In this document: in pieces, positions 10,858 to 23,626 of the stretch
Layout: the number at the start of each line of letters is the position of its first letter
How positions within the stretch are numbered: the stretch's first letter is position 1
From: Hofstenia miamia
Lineage: Eukaryota > Xenacoelomorpha > Acoela > Hofsteniidae
Assembly: GCA_900660155.1 (NCBI GenBank)
Contig: CABFPE010000038.1
Location: 1,784,886 to 1,848,885 of the forward strand
DNA length: 64,000 bases
Reading direction: 5' to 3'
Position numbers and translations under genes: made by a program
The notes under the pieces: model-generated
Database searches by the model: none
What the model was told of the DNA's origin: nothing
What the model saw: the letters and a program-made list of their open reading frames with translations, nothing else

Positions 10858-13167
10858 GCTTATTATTTTCAATTTGATATATTTTGTATTTTATGAGTAT
10901 CCATTTCAAGATTATTAGTATAACCCATTTAATAAGAATGTGTGATTTCAGGTACTCTACTATTATTGAATCCAATTTATATAATGACATAGGAAAATCA
11001 CTAAAATTCCTATTGTATATACTATCACTTATCAGAGAATAATGAATCAAAATGTATCAATTTTGTAATGTTTGTAAGATGATTTAAAACAGTTCTCTTT
11101 CCTAAGATTATTGGATGGTTTTCATTTAAGATCTTAGAACCTAGTAGATCACCAAATTCTTTATCATATTTTAACTAATTTTAGACTCTAATGAAACTAA
11201 TATCTAATTATCTATCTCATTAATAATGATATCAACATGCTTCTATTGATCTACCTCCATTTGCTACAATTTCATTGTTTATATATGTGTAGATATCTTT
11301 GTACTGACAAATACCATACTTCTCTCTAAGTAATAGTATTTAGAGTATTTAACTTTGTTATTCTCATACTATTCAGAAATATTGTACAAGGAGTATCACA
11401 TATTTATTTGATCTAAGCAAATGTAATGTGGCTTTGTGGGTAATTTTTTGGGATTTACAAATTGTACTTTGAAATCAGAAGGCTTTTATATAACATTTTC
11501 AGATTTAAAATTTAGAAGCAGGGGAATTTCAGTCACATCTATAAAAAATTTTTGAAAAAAATTCTAAACCTTTCTTTGTTAACCTAATCAATTTTGTAAT
11601 TTTTGTAAAACCTTTTAACATCTTCTTAAGTTACAGCCTTTAATCTAAATAATTTATCAATTAACTGAACAATTTCATTATAAATTGGAGCACTGACATT
11701 TTATTTCTACACATAAATATCATTCCCAGCATTCTTAGAAGAAGAAAGTAAATCTAAATGATCCATTAATTGTGAAAGATTATTATAGTAGAATGATCTT
11801 TTTAACTTTTTGATTTTTGATTCTTGTGAATATATGTAACTCCAGCAAGTTCTATAAGATGCCTAAATAATCTCCTAGACTTTTCAGTGTATTTATCTTG
11901 TTTTTTATTATATTGTTTTGTTAAGAGATCTATGAAAGGTTGATCAAATGCTTCAGAAATAACTGGTTTTCTGCATGGCATATCATTTTGATCTACATAG
12001 TAAGCATCCAAAATATATTCTCTATATAATTTATCCATATCTATGAATGTGAGTCCAAACATGTTGTCATGAACTTTAAAGAGGAAGTTCTTTCCCCCAC
12101 AGGCAATACAATTACCCTTGAAGAGAGTGACTTCATTTCCCTGCAGAAAGCTTTGTTTCCCTTGAATAGGAAACTCTTTTTCTTTTTTTTCTTAAGTTCC
12201 TTTCCTGGAATATTTCCATCATTAGATGTATTTACATCAACTACTTGAGTGTTTTCTTTTATAAATTTTATAAAATTTTTATATTTATTTAATTTGTTTC
12301 TATCATTTTCTATTTTATGATATTTGTCATTGTTTTCATTATATTTTATAACAACTTCATTATATTCATCAATAATTTCATCATAATGTGCTTGTTCATC
12401 ACCTGTTAATTTTGTTTAATCCTTTTCTTAATCAACTTTACCTATTTCAGCTTTTAACTATTAGTTTTTTTTTAATATTTAATTTGCTGTGTTTAAACTT
12501 TTCTTTATTTTACCATTTTTATTTATAATAGCATATACTTTCATTTTGCTTGTTAATGAAGTCACAATTTTGTTACAAAATCTTTTTTTCATGCTTACTG
12601 ATTTCATCTTTTAGATTTACAAGTTTTCTACATGCATCATAATTCATTTTTATATACTTAGTTTAGAAAATTATTTTTTGATCCATGTTTTTTGAAATAC
12701 AGAACCTGTTGTTCCTTTGCTCCCACATTGTAAGACATGTTACCTTGCATACATTAAAATACAGGATACTTTTCTATAAGTATATTGCCATTAAAAAGTT
12801 TCATTATAGTTTTTATGTACTGTCTTCTTTTCCTTTTTTCCAAAAAGAAAGTCATATTTGCACAATTCTTCAAAGAGGTCTGGATTGAAGAATTATCTTT
12901 AGCAATTGAAATTTAGTCATAATTATAAACAGGAGTATTTAGAACTATTTGTAAAAATTTTTCCTTATTTTTGGAACATATAATAAGATTGTGAAATATA
13001 TATTGTTGATATGTTATGATGATCATCAGTGAAATGATATCTGATTTTATTCTGTGTTTTTGGAACAATTGCAAAGTCATCAAAGATAACTATTTTGCTG
13101 TTGGTGGAACTAAGGCAACCAAAGTTTCCTGTGAAGGGAATGTATTCTTTAGTGTTTTTAATAATTC

Positions 13168-13362
13168 TTATGGTAATATTTCTACAACATTACAAATTAA
13201 TTGATTTGATGTTCTTTTAATTATTTCCCTTAGATTTTCTATTTTCTCCTGAAGACAATTTGAAGTATAGATGTAAAATTTATAATAACATATAAAAGAT
13301 CTTAAAATCATTTCCATTAATAAATTTGTTTTTCCACATCCTGATTTTCCACATAAAAGCAT
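13168..13362 (-). mobile_element. Polinton packaging ATPase fossil (P-loop part)
   Basis: The minus strand shows a clear Walker A motif (GKSGCGKTNLL) at the start of a short frame, in the context typical of the FtsK/HerA-like genome-packaging ATPase of Polintons. Only the beginning of the gene is recognisable. The same stretch appears again at 15009-15203 because of the assembly duplication. Confidence 0.65.
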
Positions 13363-13689
13363 TTAAAGTCTCTTGATAAGAAATCTACTAGTGATTTGTT
13401 GTTTTATAATTTTGGAGTTTCATAATTGACAATCTTCATTAAATATATAAGTAAAAATAAAATATTTTCTGAAGGTCATGAAATTACCCTTAAGGAAAAA
13501 AGAAAATTTTTTCTTTCTTATTGTATAAAGATGCCAACAAATTTAACTTAATAATTTAAACAAAAGCCACTAACAGGTTCTATTACAGATTAAGAAAACA
13601 ACTTAAAACAAAAAATGGAAAAAATATGCTAAAATAAATTTTTAGCAATTAAGAAGTAATAAAACATTACTTGTGAAAGGGTAGAGGAG

Positions 13690-13880
13690 CAAAATTGGAA
13701 CCAAAATTTCCTCCTTGATATTCATAAAGTAATTGGCTACCTTCCAAAACCAAAAGTTGGTTTCACCCTTACAAATTATAAATATGCTGAATCATATAAT
13801 CCTTTACAGAAACCATTGGGAAACAATCTGCAGCCATGCAACCAAATTGATACTGTTTCTAGAGAACATGATAAATATAA
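13690..13880 (+). mobile_element. Polinton small gene with phospholipase-A2-like motif (fossil)
   Basis: Plus-strand residues around NPLQKPLGNNLQP followed by DTVSREHD resemble the calcium loop and HD active-site pair of the parvovirus-VP1-type phospholipase A2 domain, which also occurs in small capsid-associated genes of Polintons. Broken. Identified from this motif only. Confidence 0.5.
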
Positions 13881-14099
13881 TGGCAAAGCTTAAGGAGGCA
13901 TTGTTTCTAAAAAAACTGTGATAAGCAAATGTTGAAAAATTTAAGAAATATTAAACCTAAAATATTTGATAATGTGCTTGTTTCTAATGTAATAGGTACA
14001 AAACATATTTTAGGCTTGGGACTGAAGGAAAAAAAGAATTAGGCTTAAGGGTTTAAGTGCTAAACCATCAGAGAACAAAGTTCCCTCTTCCTCATTAAC

Positions 14100-16790
14100 T
14101 TTAGCTAATGAACTTCATAAACCTATTAAAAGAGATTTCATATGACTTGTGATTGTAAATCATATAGATGAAATTTGGTGTGTTGATTTATTTAATATGC
14201 AAAAATTAAGCAGATGGAATAAGTGTTGTAAATATTTGTTGATGGTTGTAGATGCATTTCAAATGTTGGATGGATTATTCTTCTAAAATATAAAACTAAA
14301 CCTAATGTTAGAGATGTATTAAAATCAGTTTTTTAGGCCACAAATTACCCATGGGCAATGCAATTACTCTTAAGAATGAGAGAATTCTAACATTTCTATG
14401 CATTGATAAAGGAAAGACGTTTTATAACGAACATGTTCATTAACTTCTTGATAAACATAGCATAAAGATGTACTCATCAGAAAATCTGGAAAAAAATTCA
14501 TTTTTGAAAGATTAATTAGGGCAATTAAAAACAAAATGAAGACAGAATTTACAAAGCAGAAACATGAACAATATAATTCCTATAATTTTAAATGAATACA
14601 ATAATATAAAACATGGCTCTATAAAAACTCCAATTGAAGCTTCTAAAAAGAAGCATGAAGATGAAGTTTACAGCAATTTGTATAATGTACAGGTAAAGAA
14701 GTTTTGCTTTTGCCTAGAGCTATTTTTCAAATTTAGAATTAGTAAGTTCAAAGGAACTTTTNATTATAAACAGGAGTATTTAGAACTATTTGTAAAAATT
14801 TTTCCTTATTTTTGGAACATATAATAAGATTGTGAAATATATATTGTTGATATGTTATGATGATCATCAGTGAAATGATATCTGATTTTATTCTGTGTTT
14901 TTGGAACAATTGCAAAGTCATCAAAGATAACTATTTTGCTGTTGGTGGAACTAAGGCAACCAAAGTTTCCTGTGAAGGGAATGTATTCTTTAGTGTTTTT
15001 AATAATTCTTATGGTAATATTTCTACAACATTACAAATTAATTGATTTGATGTTCTTTTAATTATTTCCCTTAGATTTTCTATTTTCTCCTGAAGACAAT
15101 TTGAAGTATAGATGTAAAATTTATAATAACATATAAAAGATCTTAAAATCATTTCCATTAATAAATTTGTTTTTCCACATCCTGATTTTCCACATAAAAG
15201 CATTTAAAGTCTCTTGATAAGAAATCTACTAGTGATTTGTTGTTTTATAATTTTGGAGTTTCATAATTGACAATCTTCATTAAATATATAAGTAAAAATA
15301 AAATATTTTCTGAAGGTCATGAAATTACCCTTAAGGAAAAAAGAAAATTTTTTCTTTCTTATTGTATAAAGATGCCAACAAATTTAACTTAATAATTTAA
15401 ACAAAAGCCACTAACAGGTTCTATTACAGATTAAGAAAACAACTTAAAACAAAAAATGGAAAAAATATGCTAAAATAAATTTTTAGCAATTAAGAAGTAA
15501 TAAAACATTACTTGTGAAAGGGTAGAGGAGCAAAATTGGAACCAAAATTTCCTCCTTGATATTCATAAAGTAATTGGCTACCTTCCAAAACCAAAAGTTG
15601 GTTTCACCCTTACAAATTATAAATATGCTGAATCATATAATCCTTTACAGAAACCATTGGGAAACAATCTGCAGCCATGCAACCAAATTGATACTGTTTC
15701 TAGAGAACATGATAAATATAATGGCAAAGCTTAAGGAGGCATTGTTTCTAAAAAAACTGTGATAAGCAAATGTTGAAAAATTTAAGAAATATTAAACCTA
15801 AAATATTTGATAATGTGCTTGTTTCTAATGTAATAGGTACAAAACATATTTTAGGCTTGGGACTGAAGGAAAAAAAGACTTAGGCTTAAGGGTTTAAGTG
15901 CTAAACCATCAGAGAACAAAGTTCCCTCTTCCTCATTAACTTTAGCTAATGAACTTCATAAACCTATTAAAAGAGATTTCATATGACTTGTGATTGTAAA
16001 TCATATAGATGAAATTTGGTGTGTTGATTTATTTAATATGCAAAAATTAAGCAGATGGAATAAGGGTTGTAAATATTTGTTGATGGTTGTAGATGCATTT
16101 CAAATGTTGGATGGATTATTCTTCTAAAATATAAAACTAAACCTAATGTTAGAGATGTATTAAAATCAGTTTTTTAGGCCACAAATTACCCATGGGCAAT
16201 GCAATTACTCTTAAGAATGAGAGAATTCTAACATTTCTATGCATTGATAAAGGAAAGACGTTTTATAACGAACATGTTCATTAACTTCTTGATAAACATA
16301 GCATAAAGATGTACTCATCAGAAAATCTGGAAAAAAATTCATTTTTGAAAGATTAATTAGGGCAATTAAAAACAAAATGAAGACAGAATTTACAAAGCAG
16401 AAACATGAACAATATAATTCCTATAATTTTAAATGAATACAATAATATAAAACATGGCTCTATAAAAACTCCAATTGAAGCTTCTAAAAAGAAGCATGAA
16501 GATGAAGTTTACAGCAATTTGTATAATGTACAGGTAAAGAAGTTTTGCTTTTGCCTAGAGCTATTTTTCAAATTTAGAATTAGTAAGTTCAAAGGAACTT
16601 TTTGATAAATGTTATACTCCTAATTAGGAAATATTTGTTATTGATAAAATAAAATATAGCAGACACATTGAAAGATTTGGCTGATGAAAAATAAAAGGAT
16701 CATTGCATAAAAAAGAATTACTGAAAGCTAATCAAGATATGTTTAGAAAGGAGGAAAATTTGAATTGCATTTGTTAAGTGATCAGGATAT
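14100..16790 (+). mobile_element. Polinton integrase fossil
   Basis: Plus-strand stretches resemble a retroviral-type integrase. There is a catalytic-core region with the pattern WCVDLFNMQ and YLLMVVDAF, a later HGSIKTPIEA region, and a C-terminal part (about 16605-16790) with IKGSLHKKELLKANQDMF, as in Polinton integrases. Heavily broken. The interval includes the assembly-duplicated block, so its length is inflated. Confidence 0.65.
14763..16603. repeat. 1.84-kb block, copy 2
   Basis: Near-identical repeat of 12920-14761. This copy continues into unique sequence after 16603, which supports it as the contig end that carries on. Confidence 0.85.
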
Positions 16791-16903
16791 CCAGAGAAAT
16801 GTAATAGTTGGATTAACCCACAAGCAAAAAATATAGATTGATCCTTCAAATGTTCGTTTTAAAATATTTGCAAATTTATTTCAAATTTATATCAAATTTA
16901 TAT

Positions 16904-17028
16904 CAAATTTAAACAAAATTAAATAATTTTTTTAATAAATATTTTTAATACGAACATTCTTTTATGAGAAAAATGTTTGTATTAAATATATTTATTAAAA
17001 AAAAATTATTTAATTTTGTTCAAATTTT
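16904..17028. repeat. Long imperfect hairpin inside mariner 5' region
   Basis: Arms of about 56 bases (16904-16959 and 16970-17028) are reverse complements with few mismatches and enclose a loop of about 10 bases. The arms are very AT-rich. It may be a small MITE inserted in the mariner leader or a fold-back repeat that arose there. Confidence 0.8.
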
Positions 17029-17073
17029 ATCGCTGTTTAAAGATGTATTAATTTAATTTAAAAACTCTATCAT

Positions 17074-17968
17074 TTGGATATGGATATAAATTCGCGTGAT
17101 ATTAATTTGCTAGTTGAATTTCTAAAAAGAAATAACTTAAATGCAACGAAATCTAATGAAATTATTTGTACGGCATTTGGAGAAAACATTGTGGGCCTCC
17201 ACAGAGTTCAAGTTATTGCAAAAGAATTCTCAAAAGATGAAAAGATTGACTTTAAATGTAAAGATGTAAGTGGCCGCCCATCTACAGATAAACCACTAGA
17301 ACAGAGGGAAGTGAACGAGGAAGAATTAACCAATAACAATGATTTTACATTGTGGGAGCTGGCCATCAAACATGATGTATCATTCCATATCATTCGAGAC
17401 AATGTCACAAAGATCTGAGATACTTATCTATTGGGAGCAAGTTGTTGCCCCATGTGTTATCTAACAACAATAAGGAAAACCGTGTGGAAGGATGCCAAGA
17501 AATCCCATGGTACTTGTCTACCTGAAAAGCATATAAAAATTTTATCATCATTGACGAAAAACAGTTTTTTGAATGATCAGTTGGAAACTCAGCCACAAGA
17601 CGTCAATGGGTGGCACCAGATGGTGAGTGATAAGCCTAAATTTGCCAGATGATGCATAATGGATAAAAAGCTTATGGCCATGGTGGCCATTATATTTACT
17701 AGCTTAAGCTATGTAAAGGTTTTTCCAAGTGGTCTAACAATTGATTCAAATGTTTACATTGATTTCCTTGCTGAAGCCTTGCCTGCATTTGATTCTCACC
17801 AGCGAATTGCGTGATCTCGAATCCAAAAACATAAGACGTCTACATCACCCACCCTATTCGCCTGATGTCAATATGCTAGACCGGATGTTTTTTCCAAAGT
17901 GTGAAATGAGAAGAAACAAGATCAATTTTTATACCCCACAAGATGTTGAACTTTTCATCAAAGAATAG
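17074..17968 (+). pseudogene. mariner-like transposase, broken
   Basis: The N-terminal 114 residues (17074-17418) are open and contain the helix-turn-helix region and GRPST, the linker motif common in mariner transposases. The reading then continues in other frames. LPHVLSNNNKENRVE is the usual mariner 'LPHEL' segment. IIDEKQFF near 17540-17580 carries the first catalytic Asp. HHPPYSPDVNMLDRMFFPK (about 17845-17905) carries the last catalytic region of the DD34D type. A TGA follows the first segment, and at least two more frame changes and internal stops occur, so it is inactive. The intact family protein is about 345 residues, and the remnants cover most of that length. Confidence 0.85.
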
Positions 17969-18199
17969 CGATGAAGTTATGAAATATGAATATGAAAAAC
18001 TGCAATATCATTGCCAGGAAATCATTGACTGTGAAGGCGAATATGTATAATTATGATTAATGTATTCTTGTAAAATTTTCTTGTCTTGATCGAAATAAAT
18101 TTGCAAATGCGAACAATTTTAAGGATCAATCCATATATATAGGAATGAATGAAATTTATTTCATGACGAATTTAACTTTGTTAAACACAGTTTAGTTTA

Positions 18200-19900
18200 A
18201 CTATGTTAAACATGGTTTATTTCCTAAGCCTTTGTAAACATTTTATAGTTCTTAAAATATATAGAGGTACAAAATATATAGAACCACTATTTTTTGAAAA
18301 TTTTTTCTAGACAATATTATAGAGAGATGAAACAAGAAAAAAATCACTTGTGAGGCTTTAAATATGGCAATTGTTGAGAAAAATTATAATGCACATTTTA
18401 AAGCTAAGAAACATTTAAAATGTAGAAGAGAATCATGATTTTACAATTAATGGATATACTTCAAAAGTTAAAATAAGTAAAAATTATGTTAATGCAATCA
18501 CAAATAATAAAAGTGAATCAAATTCACCTGTGGTTAACTCTGTTAAACTTAATTTAATACCATTTACAGATATCAATATATTGTTTACAAAAATATAAAT
18601 AAAGCATTTTAATATAAACAACCAACCATTGAAATATAATGTTTCATTTTATGTAAAATTTACAAAGGGCATTACAGATGTAGTAGTTTTTATTAATTGA
18701 AAATAAAAGAAATAAAAAATAAGAATTATGTAAATAATATTAGTATTTCTTAAAAATTAAAGCAAATTATTGATGATTTTGAAAAATTAGAAGGATCAAA
18801 CTGCATTTTCATTGGCGTGCATAGCATGAATATTAAAATGTAAAAAATTTCTTGTGGTTGAACATATATTAAATTACCAATTAACTCTTCTTCAATTTTA
18901 AATATTTATAATGATGACAAGTGTTTTTTGTGGTTGACAATTGCAGCTCAACACCTTAGTCCTAACAATTAACACAGAACATATGTTTATGAAAAACATC
19001 TAAATAAACACAATTTGAATGGAATTACATTCCCAATAACAATAAATTTAATTTAAAAATTGCTAGACAAAATGGAATAATAGTTAATGTTTATGAGCTA
19101 AAACTCAAGGATGAACTGAAACTGAAAGAAGAAAAGTATGATCTACTACATATTTGTTATTTTGATAAAAACACAATTGATTTGGGTGTGTATGAAAATC
19201 ACTTTGTTCTAAAAAGAACTTGAAATGTCTATCATAAAAAGATCTTAGTAAAAAATGCTTGCTAATGTGTAGAAAAAAGTAAACATATGAAAATCTTATT
19301 AGATTGTGTAGGAATGAGGAAACAATGCAATTTATTTTCCAAAATAAGACAAAATTAAGCTTAAAAAGTATCATTATAAAATAGATGTTCCATTTAGAAT
19401 ATATGCAGATTTTGAATATTTACAATGACAAGATCAAGTTTGTCAAATGCAGGTTAGGAACAAACTATTACTGCAATTCTTCTAGTGGTGAGAAAACTAA
19501 AATTTTATGTAATCAATTACCTATTGCTGTTGTATTATACTTAAAATCTAATATTCCTGAACTGTAAATCAAAATACTTCTATTATTTTGGAAAAGAGAG
19601 TGTTGAAGTATAAAGTTTTTGGATTCATCATTAAAAAAAATTGCATAGAAACAGATAAAGCTTCTGTTGCTAGCAATTATACATTGCAAAATAAAAAACA
19701 TATGCAAAAAAACACCATTATCACCATTTGATGATAAAAAGTATTACGTAAATAATTTACAAAGTATTCCACATGGATATAAATTTTCATATTATGTAAA
19801 ACTATGTTGTAAATTCTGCAGATTAGAGTGGTTGCATACATGGAAGTGATTGTCTGTGAAATGGAAAATATTAATAAATGCATGTTTTGAATTTTAAAAT
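18200..19900 (+). mobile_element. Polinton protein-primed polymerase fossil (N-terminal half)
   Basis: Scattered plus-strand stretches match the N-terminal region of Polinton type-B polymerases. They include the 'NVYEL' region near 19080, the following ENHFVLKR segment, and a VPFRIYADFE-like exonuclease motif near 19385-19420. Heavily broken. A homologous reversed fragment lies at 345-745. Confidence 0.65.
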
Positions 19901-21227
19901 CAAGAGGAAAGTTGTAAAAAATTTATGAAAAAATGATAAATTTAAGGTTGTTTGATATACACTTCTCAGTTTTTAATACTATTGCTGCTAATGAGCCTAT
20001 AGCTGTTTAAGGGGTTTTGAAGTCTTCACTTTCATTCTAATCTTCTGGATAGGTTTCACGAAAGCTATCAAATGCACTCAGAAACAACCTTCTACTGCTT
20101 CTGGCTACAAAAACAGTAAGCCTTATTGTTGTCCTATTCAGTTGAACTCATTTCAGTGCTTCATCTCTTTAACTAACCATTAAAAAATTCAACACTTTCA
20201 CCGTTGTTCAGCCAAATTTAAATCAGAATACAGCAAACTGAGAAAAATCAGTTCCTCTGGAAGATAAAACAAATTGCCTAAATTCTTACAAATTCTTGCT
20301 TTTTGAATTTAACGTTGAGGATAAGAATAAAGCAAATGAAGTGGTTTCAAGTAATGTTTAGCTACCTGCAGAGCAAGTAGCGCCAAGTATTAAACTTTAA
20401 TATCAATCTTTGCTAAAACAGTTGTCGATATCTCACAATCCATTGACCTCCGGGATTTCAAGGTTGAAATGGAATCAAAATAGCCTAATTTAGGATCTGT
20501 ATTTGGATTTCAGCATCTAACATGCTTGATGAAGGAGATAGGGCCAAGTGTTCTAAGTTTCTTGGGATGAGGTGATTCGCCCCCAAAAAATGAACTTCTC
20601 CTGTTCACTACGTTTAAATAAGTAATATCACGGAGAAATTAAAAATTTTATAAAATAAAGTTACCTTTGATTACTGCTATTTAAGTAATTTATAAGAATA
20701 GATTCCCAATCTTCCAGCAATTGACCAAAGGATTTCTATTTGTGAATGACAGATATTGGTGGTTTTGAAATTTGTCTTTGCAATCGTTGTGATGCTTCAT
20801 GTATATGTAGAGACAAAATGCTTGCCTACCAGGGGAATTCTTGCCACTTCAATGCACAATTAGGTGTGACAAATATATAAATGCACATACATAAAAACAT
20901 TTTAAGCATAAATTAAATTAATTGAATTAATTCACATTTTCAAAAATACTTAATGAAATTGAATATATGGATGCACAATTTCTGCATTTTAAGAGGATGC
21001 ACAGTCATTCCTAATTCTATGCTAAGAGCTAAAGATAATTCCTAAAAGTACTTATGTTACGTCACAACTGTTTTAAAAAAATAGTATATTTAAAATGTTT
21101 ATTTCAAATATTTCAAGATCTTACACTCATAATTTTTTCGTGAAATGGAAACACTTCAAAGGTTCAAACGCAAAACTTTGGGAAATTTATAAATAAGGGC
21201 CACCCTAAAAAATAAATAAACAAATAA
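19901..21227. other. Non-coding stretch, nothing recognised
   Basis: No supported gene. It may hold the decayed end of the Polinton, but no terminal inverted repeat is visible. The (TA)n run follows at 21231-21249. Confidence 0.4.
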
Positions 21228-21230
21228 TAA

Positions 21231-21249
21231 TTATATATATATATATATA
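21231..21249. repeat. (TA)n microsatellite
   Basis: Uninterrupted TA run. Confidence 0.9.
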
Positions 21250-21559
21250 GAAGCAATAGTGCTGAGGTTAATATTTAACTGGGTTTGATTTACTAAATCA
21301 CCTTCAGATATACAAAATTTGTGTCATTGATCTCTTAAAGAACTTGCCAGGATTTTCAAAAAATTTATTCCCGAAGTCGAATTTTCAATAATTGTGTCTA
21401 TTTCAAACACGTTTTACACCAAAACCTATTAATCTATAAAACCATGTACGATGATTTATTGCTGACTAAGCCTCCTTGTTTAAATCGTGCTATTTAACTT
21501 TGTTGTAAAGCATGTAATGAATTATCACACAACACATATTTTGAAGCAAATCAATTTAG

Positions 21560-22810
21560 TTTTCCTCCACTTAGTGATGTGCAATTAAAATGATTCAAAT
21601 TTCTTGAGATACTCCCGAATTCCAGCGTGCATTGCATATCTTTGGTAGTGTCTGAACATAAATCTTAGGAAACTTAGTAGTATCTCACAGTCAATACTAA
21701 GTGATATAAGAAAGCGCATATCATCTTCCCCAAACAACATTTTCAAAATCCATATCTTCTCTAGAATTATCAAAATCTAATTGGAGTTGTTCATAATTTT
21801 TTGAACACGTTTTATAAATCCATAACATATATTCGGGCTGCTAGTACTACCTCCAAATCCATGCAGTGCCTTAACGCAAGGTTGAGTACATGATGCTGAC
21901 ATCACCTAAATAGAAACTTCTTAATTTTCATGCTTTCCATGTTTTTCTGAATTATTGTAACAACTCCTTTAGATTTGCTTTTGTTTTTATTTGTTGTGTC
22001 AGATATAACAACATCGATTGAATTCCATAAATCATACTCTTCTAGGGTTGAAGTTATGGCATCCAATATTGTTTCTGCTATCTGGTTTTCTAAAATTAAG
22101 ACTTTTAGAAGTACTTCTCGTAAAGAGTTTTTAGCACAACAACCCGTTGCTCAATACCATCAATTCTTTTACCATCAAATTGTAATGCCCACTTTTCAAT
22201 TTTATGATCCATTTTCAATTGCATTTCCTGATTAATTGCTCTTGAGATAACGGCTTTTTGTATACCAGTACGACTTGGAGTTGCAATATAAATTCCTTCA
22301 TCAGCTAAGACTTTGCATACCTTAGAAGATTTCTTTATACTTAATCTGGACTTGTCAATAAGAGTGACTGCAGCACTTGTGTTTTGTATTTCCTTTTTTT
22401 CTCAATTATCCGTAATGGTGGAGTATATAGGGTATTGTTATCACTAATTTCATTACTGATCTCAAAAGTTCATGCCTTTCTACAGTGATATCTCATTGAA
22501 AACCATTTGCAGGGCCTCTTATTTTTGCTCTCATAGCTTTAATTTCACAAATTTTATTAGGATGTAATCGGCGTTTTGAAGTGACATAGCCTACCGTTTC
22601 TTTTTGAAAAAATACCAATTTTGTCTCCTGAGCTCTACCAGAATCCATCGGCTTTAGGAATTGACAATTCATTAATAATGGAAAAATTAAATTTCTTCCA
22701 TATTTGTATAAGGTCTTGTACAATAAATTTAATGCGTTGAGTTAGAATCCTCGACAACTCATCTAGAGACTTTTGGAGGCTATTTTTTCTACTCGTTTTT
22801 TACTTTTCAA
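21560..22810 (-). pseudogene. hAT-like transposase-derived gene, broken
   Basis: The minus-strand frames read in order. First comes an N-terminal piece (22723-22493) with LHPNKICEIKAMRAKI. Then, over about 22380-22140, come SRLSIKKSSKVCKVLADEGI, PSRTGIQKAVISRAI and WALQFDGKRIDGIEQRVVV. The next piece, about 22130-21850, holds EEYDLWNSIDVVISDTTNKN, the 'DTT' catalytic region, and CQHHVLNLALRHCMD, a C-x2-H-LNL region. A terminal piece runs to about 21585. This order is that of a widespread, poorly described RNase-H-fold transposase-like family related to hAT and found in many invertebrates. At least two frame changes and a TGA break it, so it is a remnant. Termini were not located, and the right side abuts a single-N assembly join at 23031. 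Confidence 0.65.
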
Positions 22811-23031
22811 AGTGCGTCAGGTTATTTTTCCAAATTTCTTTTGATCTTCCTGTACTGCGCGAATTTTTAGACATAAATTCAATCCCTAAAAACGATTATT
22901 ACATTAGACATAATAAATAACCTTTTAAATGAAATATTTGAAGTTGTAAATATTTACTTTAACACATGTAAAACGTAGGTCTGGTAGAGCACGTAGACTG
23001 CGACCAGAGTTGGAACCAGTCATGTTTTCGN

Positions 23032-23296
23032 ACTATATAAAGATCAAACAAAAAAATTGATTGATATCAATTTTAGTATATAGCAGAAATTTTTGGGTCG
23101 CGATCGAATTTAAATGGTCATTCTAGGGAATGCCAAATTTATAAAAAAATAGAAGAGAAACCCATATAATAACGCTGTTTATTTGTATCAAATGTTAAGA
23201 GATTCATGTTAAACAGCTTTTTACCAATATATTGCATAAGCAAACAATTACATAATTTTCTGCAAGCAATTACGTTTTGCGTGAAGACCAGATTCC
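23032..23296. repeat. Second copy of the 7930-8210 repeat
   Basis: Matches 7931-8207 with a few substitutions and a small deletion. It is bounded on both sides by single Ns (23031 and 23297), so its placement here is doubtful. Confidence 0.75.
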
Positions 23297-23297
23297 N

Positions 23298-23625
23298 CCG
23301 GTTAAGCTTTTTCTCACTTGGCTGTAACCGGCTGGTCAACTAATCTATTTTCCCAGGATTTTGACCGGGACCCAAAATTTGATATTTGCGACACAATGGG
23401 ACACTTTCTTAAAGCTAAGGGCAAAGACACAGCAATTTAGTGACTAAGAAAGTCATATTCTCATATTGCAATATTTCTCAAATTTGCAAAGTATGCAAAT
23501 AATCAGTAAAGATTAAAAGTCTGGATAAGTTTGTTAAATCTTGCTCTTTTCAAGATCACAAATGCCTTAGCGGCATCTCTTTTTAAAAGAGTACCATTTT
23601 CACTAAAAAAATGTCCTGCCGAGGA
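23298..23625 (-). repeat. Partial duplicate of the hAT fragment at 24059-24391
   Basis: Matches 24059-24391 except for small changes and sits between single Ns at 23297 and 23626. On the minus strand it carries the same C-terminal hAT piece. Likely a repeat copy or an allele placed in a scaffold gap. Confidence 0.75.
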
Positions 23626-23626
23626 N

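Larger units (their letters stand above)
12920..14761. repeat. 1.84-kb block, copy 1 (single-N join follows)
   Basis: This interval is repeated at 14763-16603 with only a couple of visible base differences. A single N at 14762 lies exactly between the copies. In so decayed a fossil, two independent copies would be expected to differ more, so this is most likely an assembly duplication of one locus. Confidence 0.85.
16834..18134 (+). mobile_element. mariner-like transposon inserted in the Polinton fossil
   Basis: Inverted ends begin GATTGATCCTT near 16836 and close with AAGGATCAATCC at 18121-18132. About 50 bases on each side match with a small insertion, and both ends abut TA, the target of Tc1/mariner elements. 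The length of about 1.3 kb is normal for mariner, although the left part carries an extra hairpin. It lies between the integrase and polymerase parts of the old Polinton and so is younger than it. Confidence 0.85.
9803..19900 (+). mobile_element. Old, heavily broken Polinton/Maverick
   Basis: A large fossil recognised from several Polinton hallmark genes. On the minus strand are unassigned frames (9897-10343 and 11802-12062) and a P-loop packaging-type ATPase fragment near 13168-13362. On the plus strand are a small gene with a phospholipase-A2-like motif near 13690-13880, a retroviral-type integrase from about 14100, and the N-terminal half of a protein-primed DNA polymerase from about 18200 to 19900. 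A mariner sits between integrase and polymerase. The element is broken by dozens of lesions and is therefore old. No terminal inverted repeats were identified. An assembly join inside it duplicates about 1.84 kb. Confidence 0.75.
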
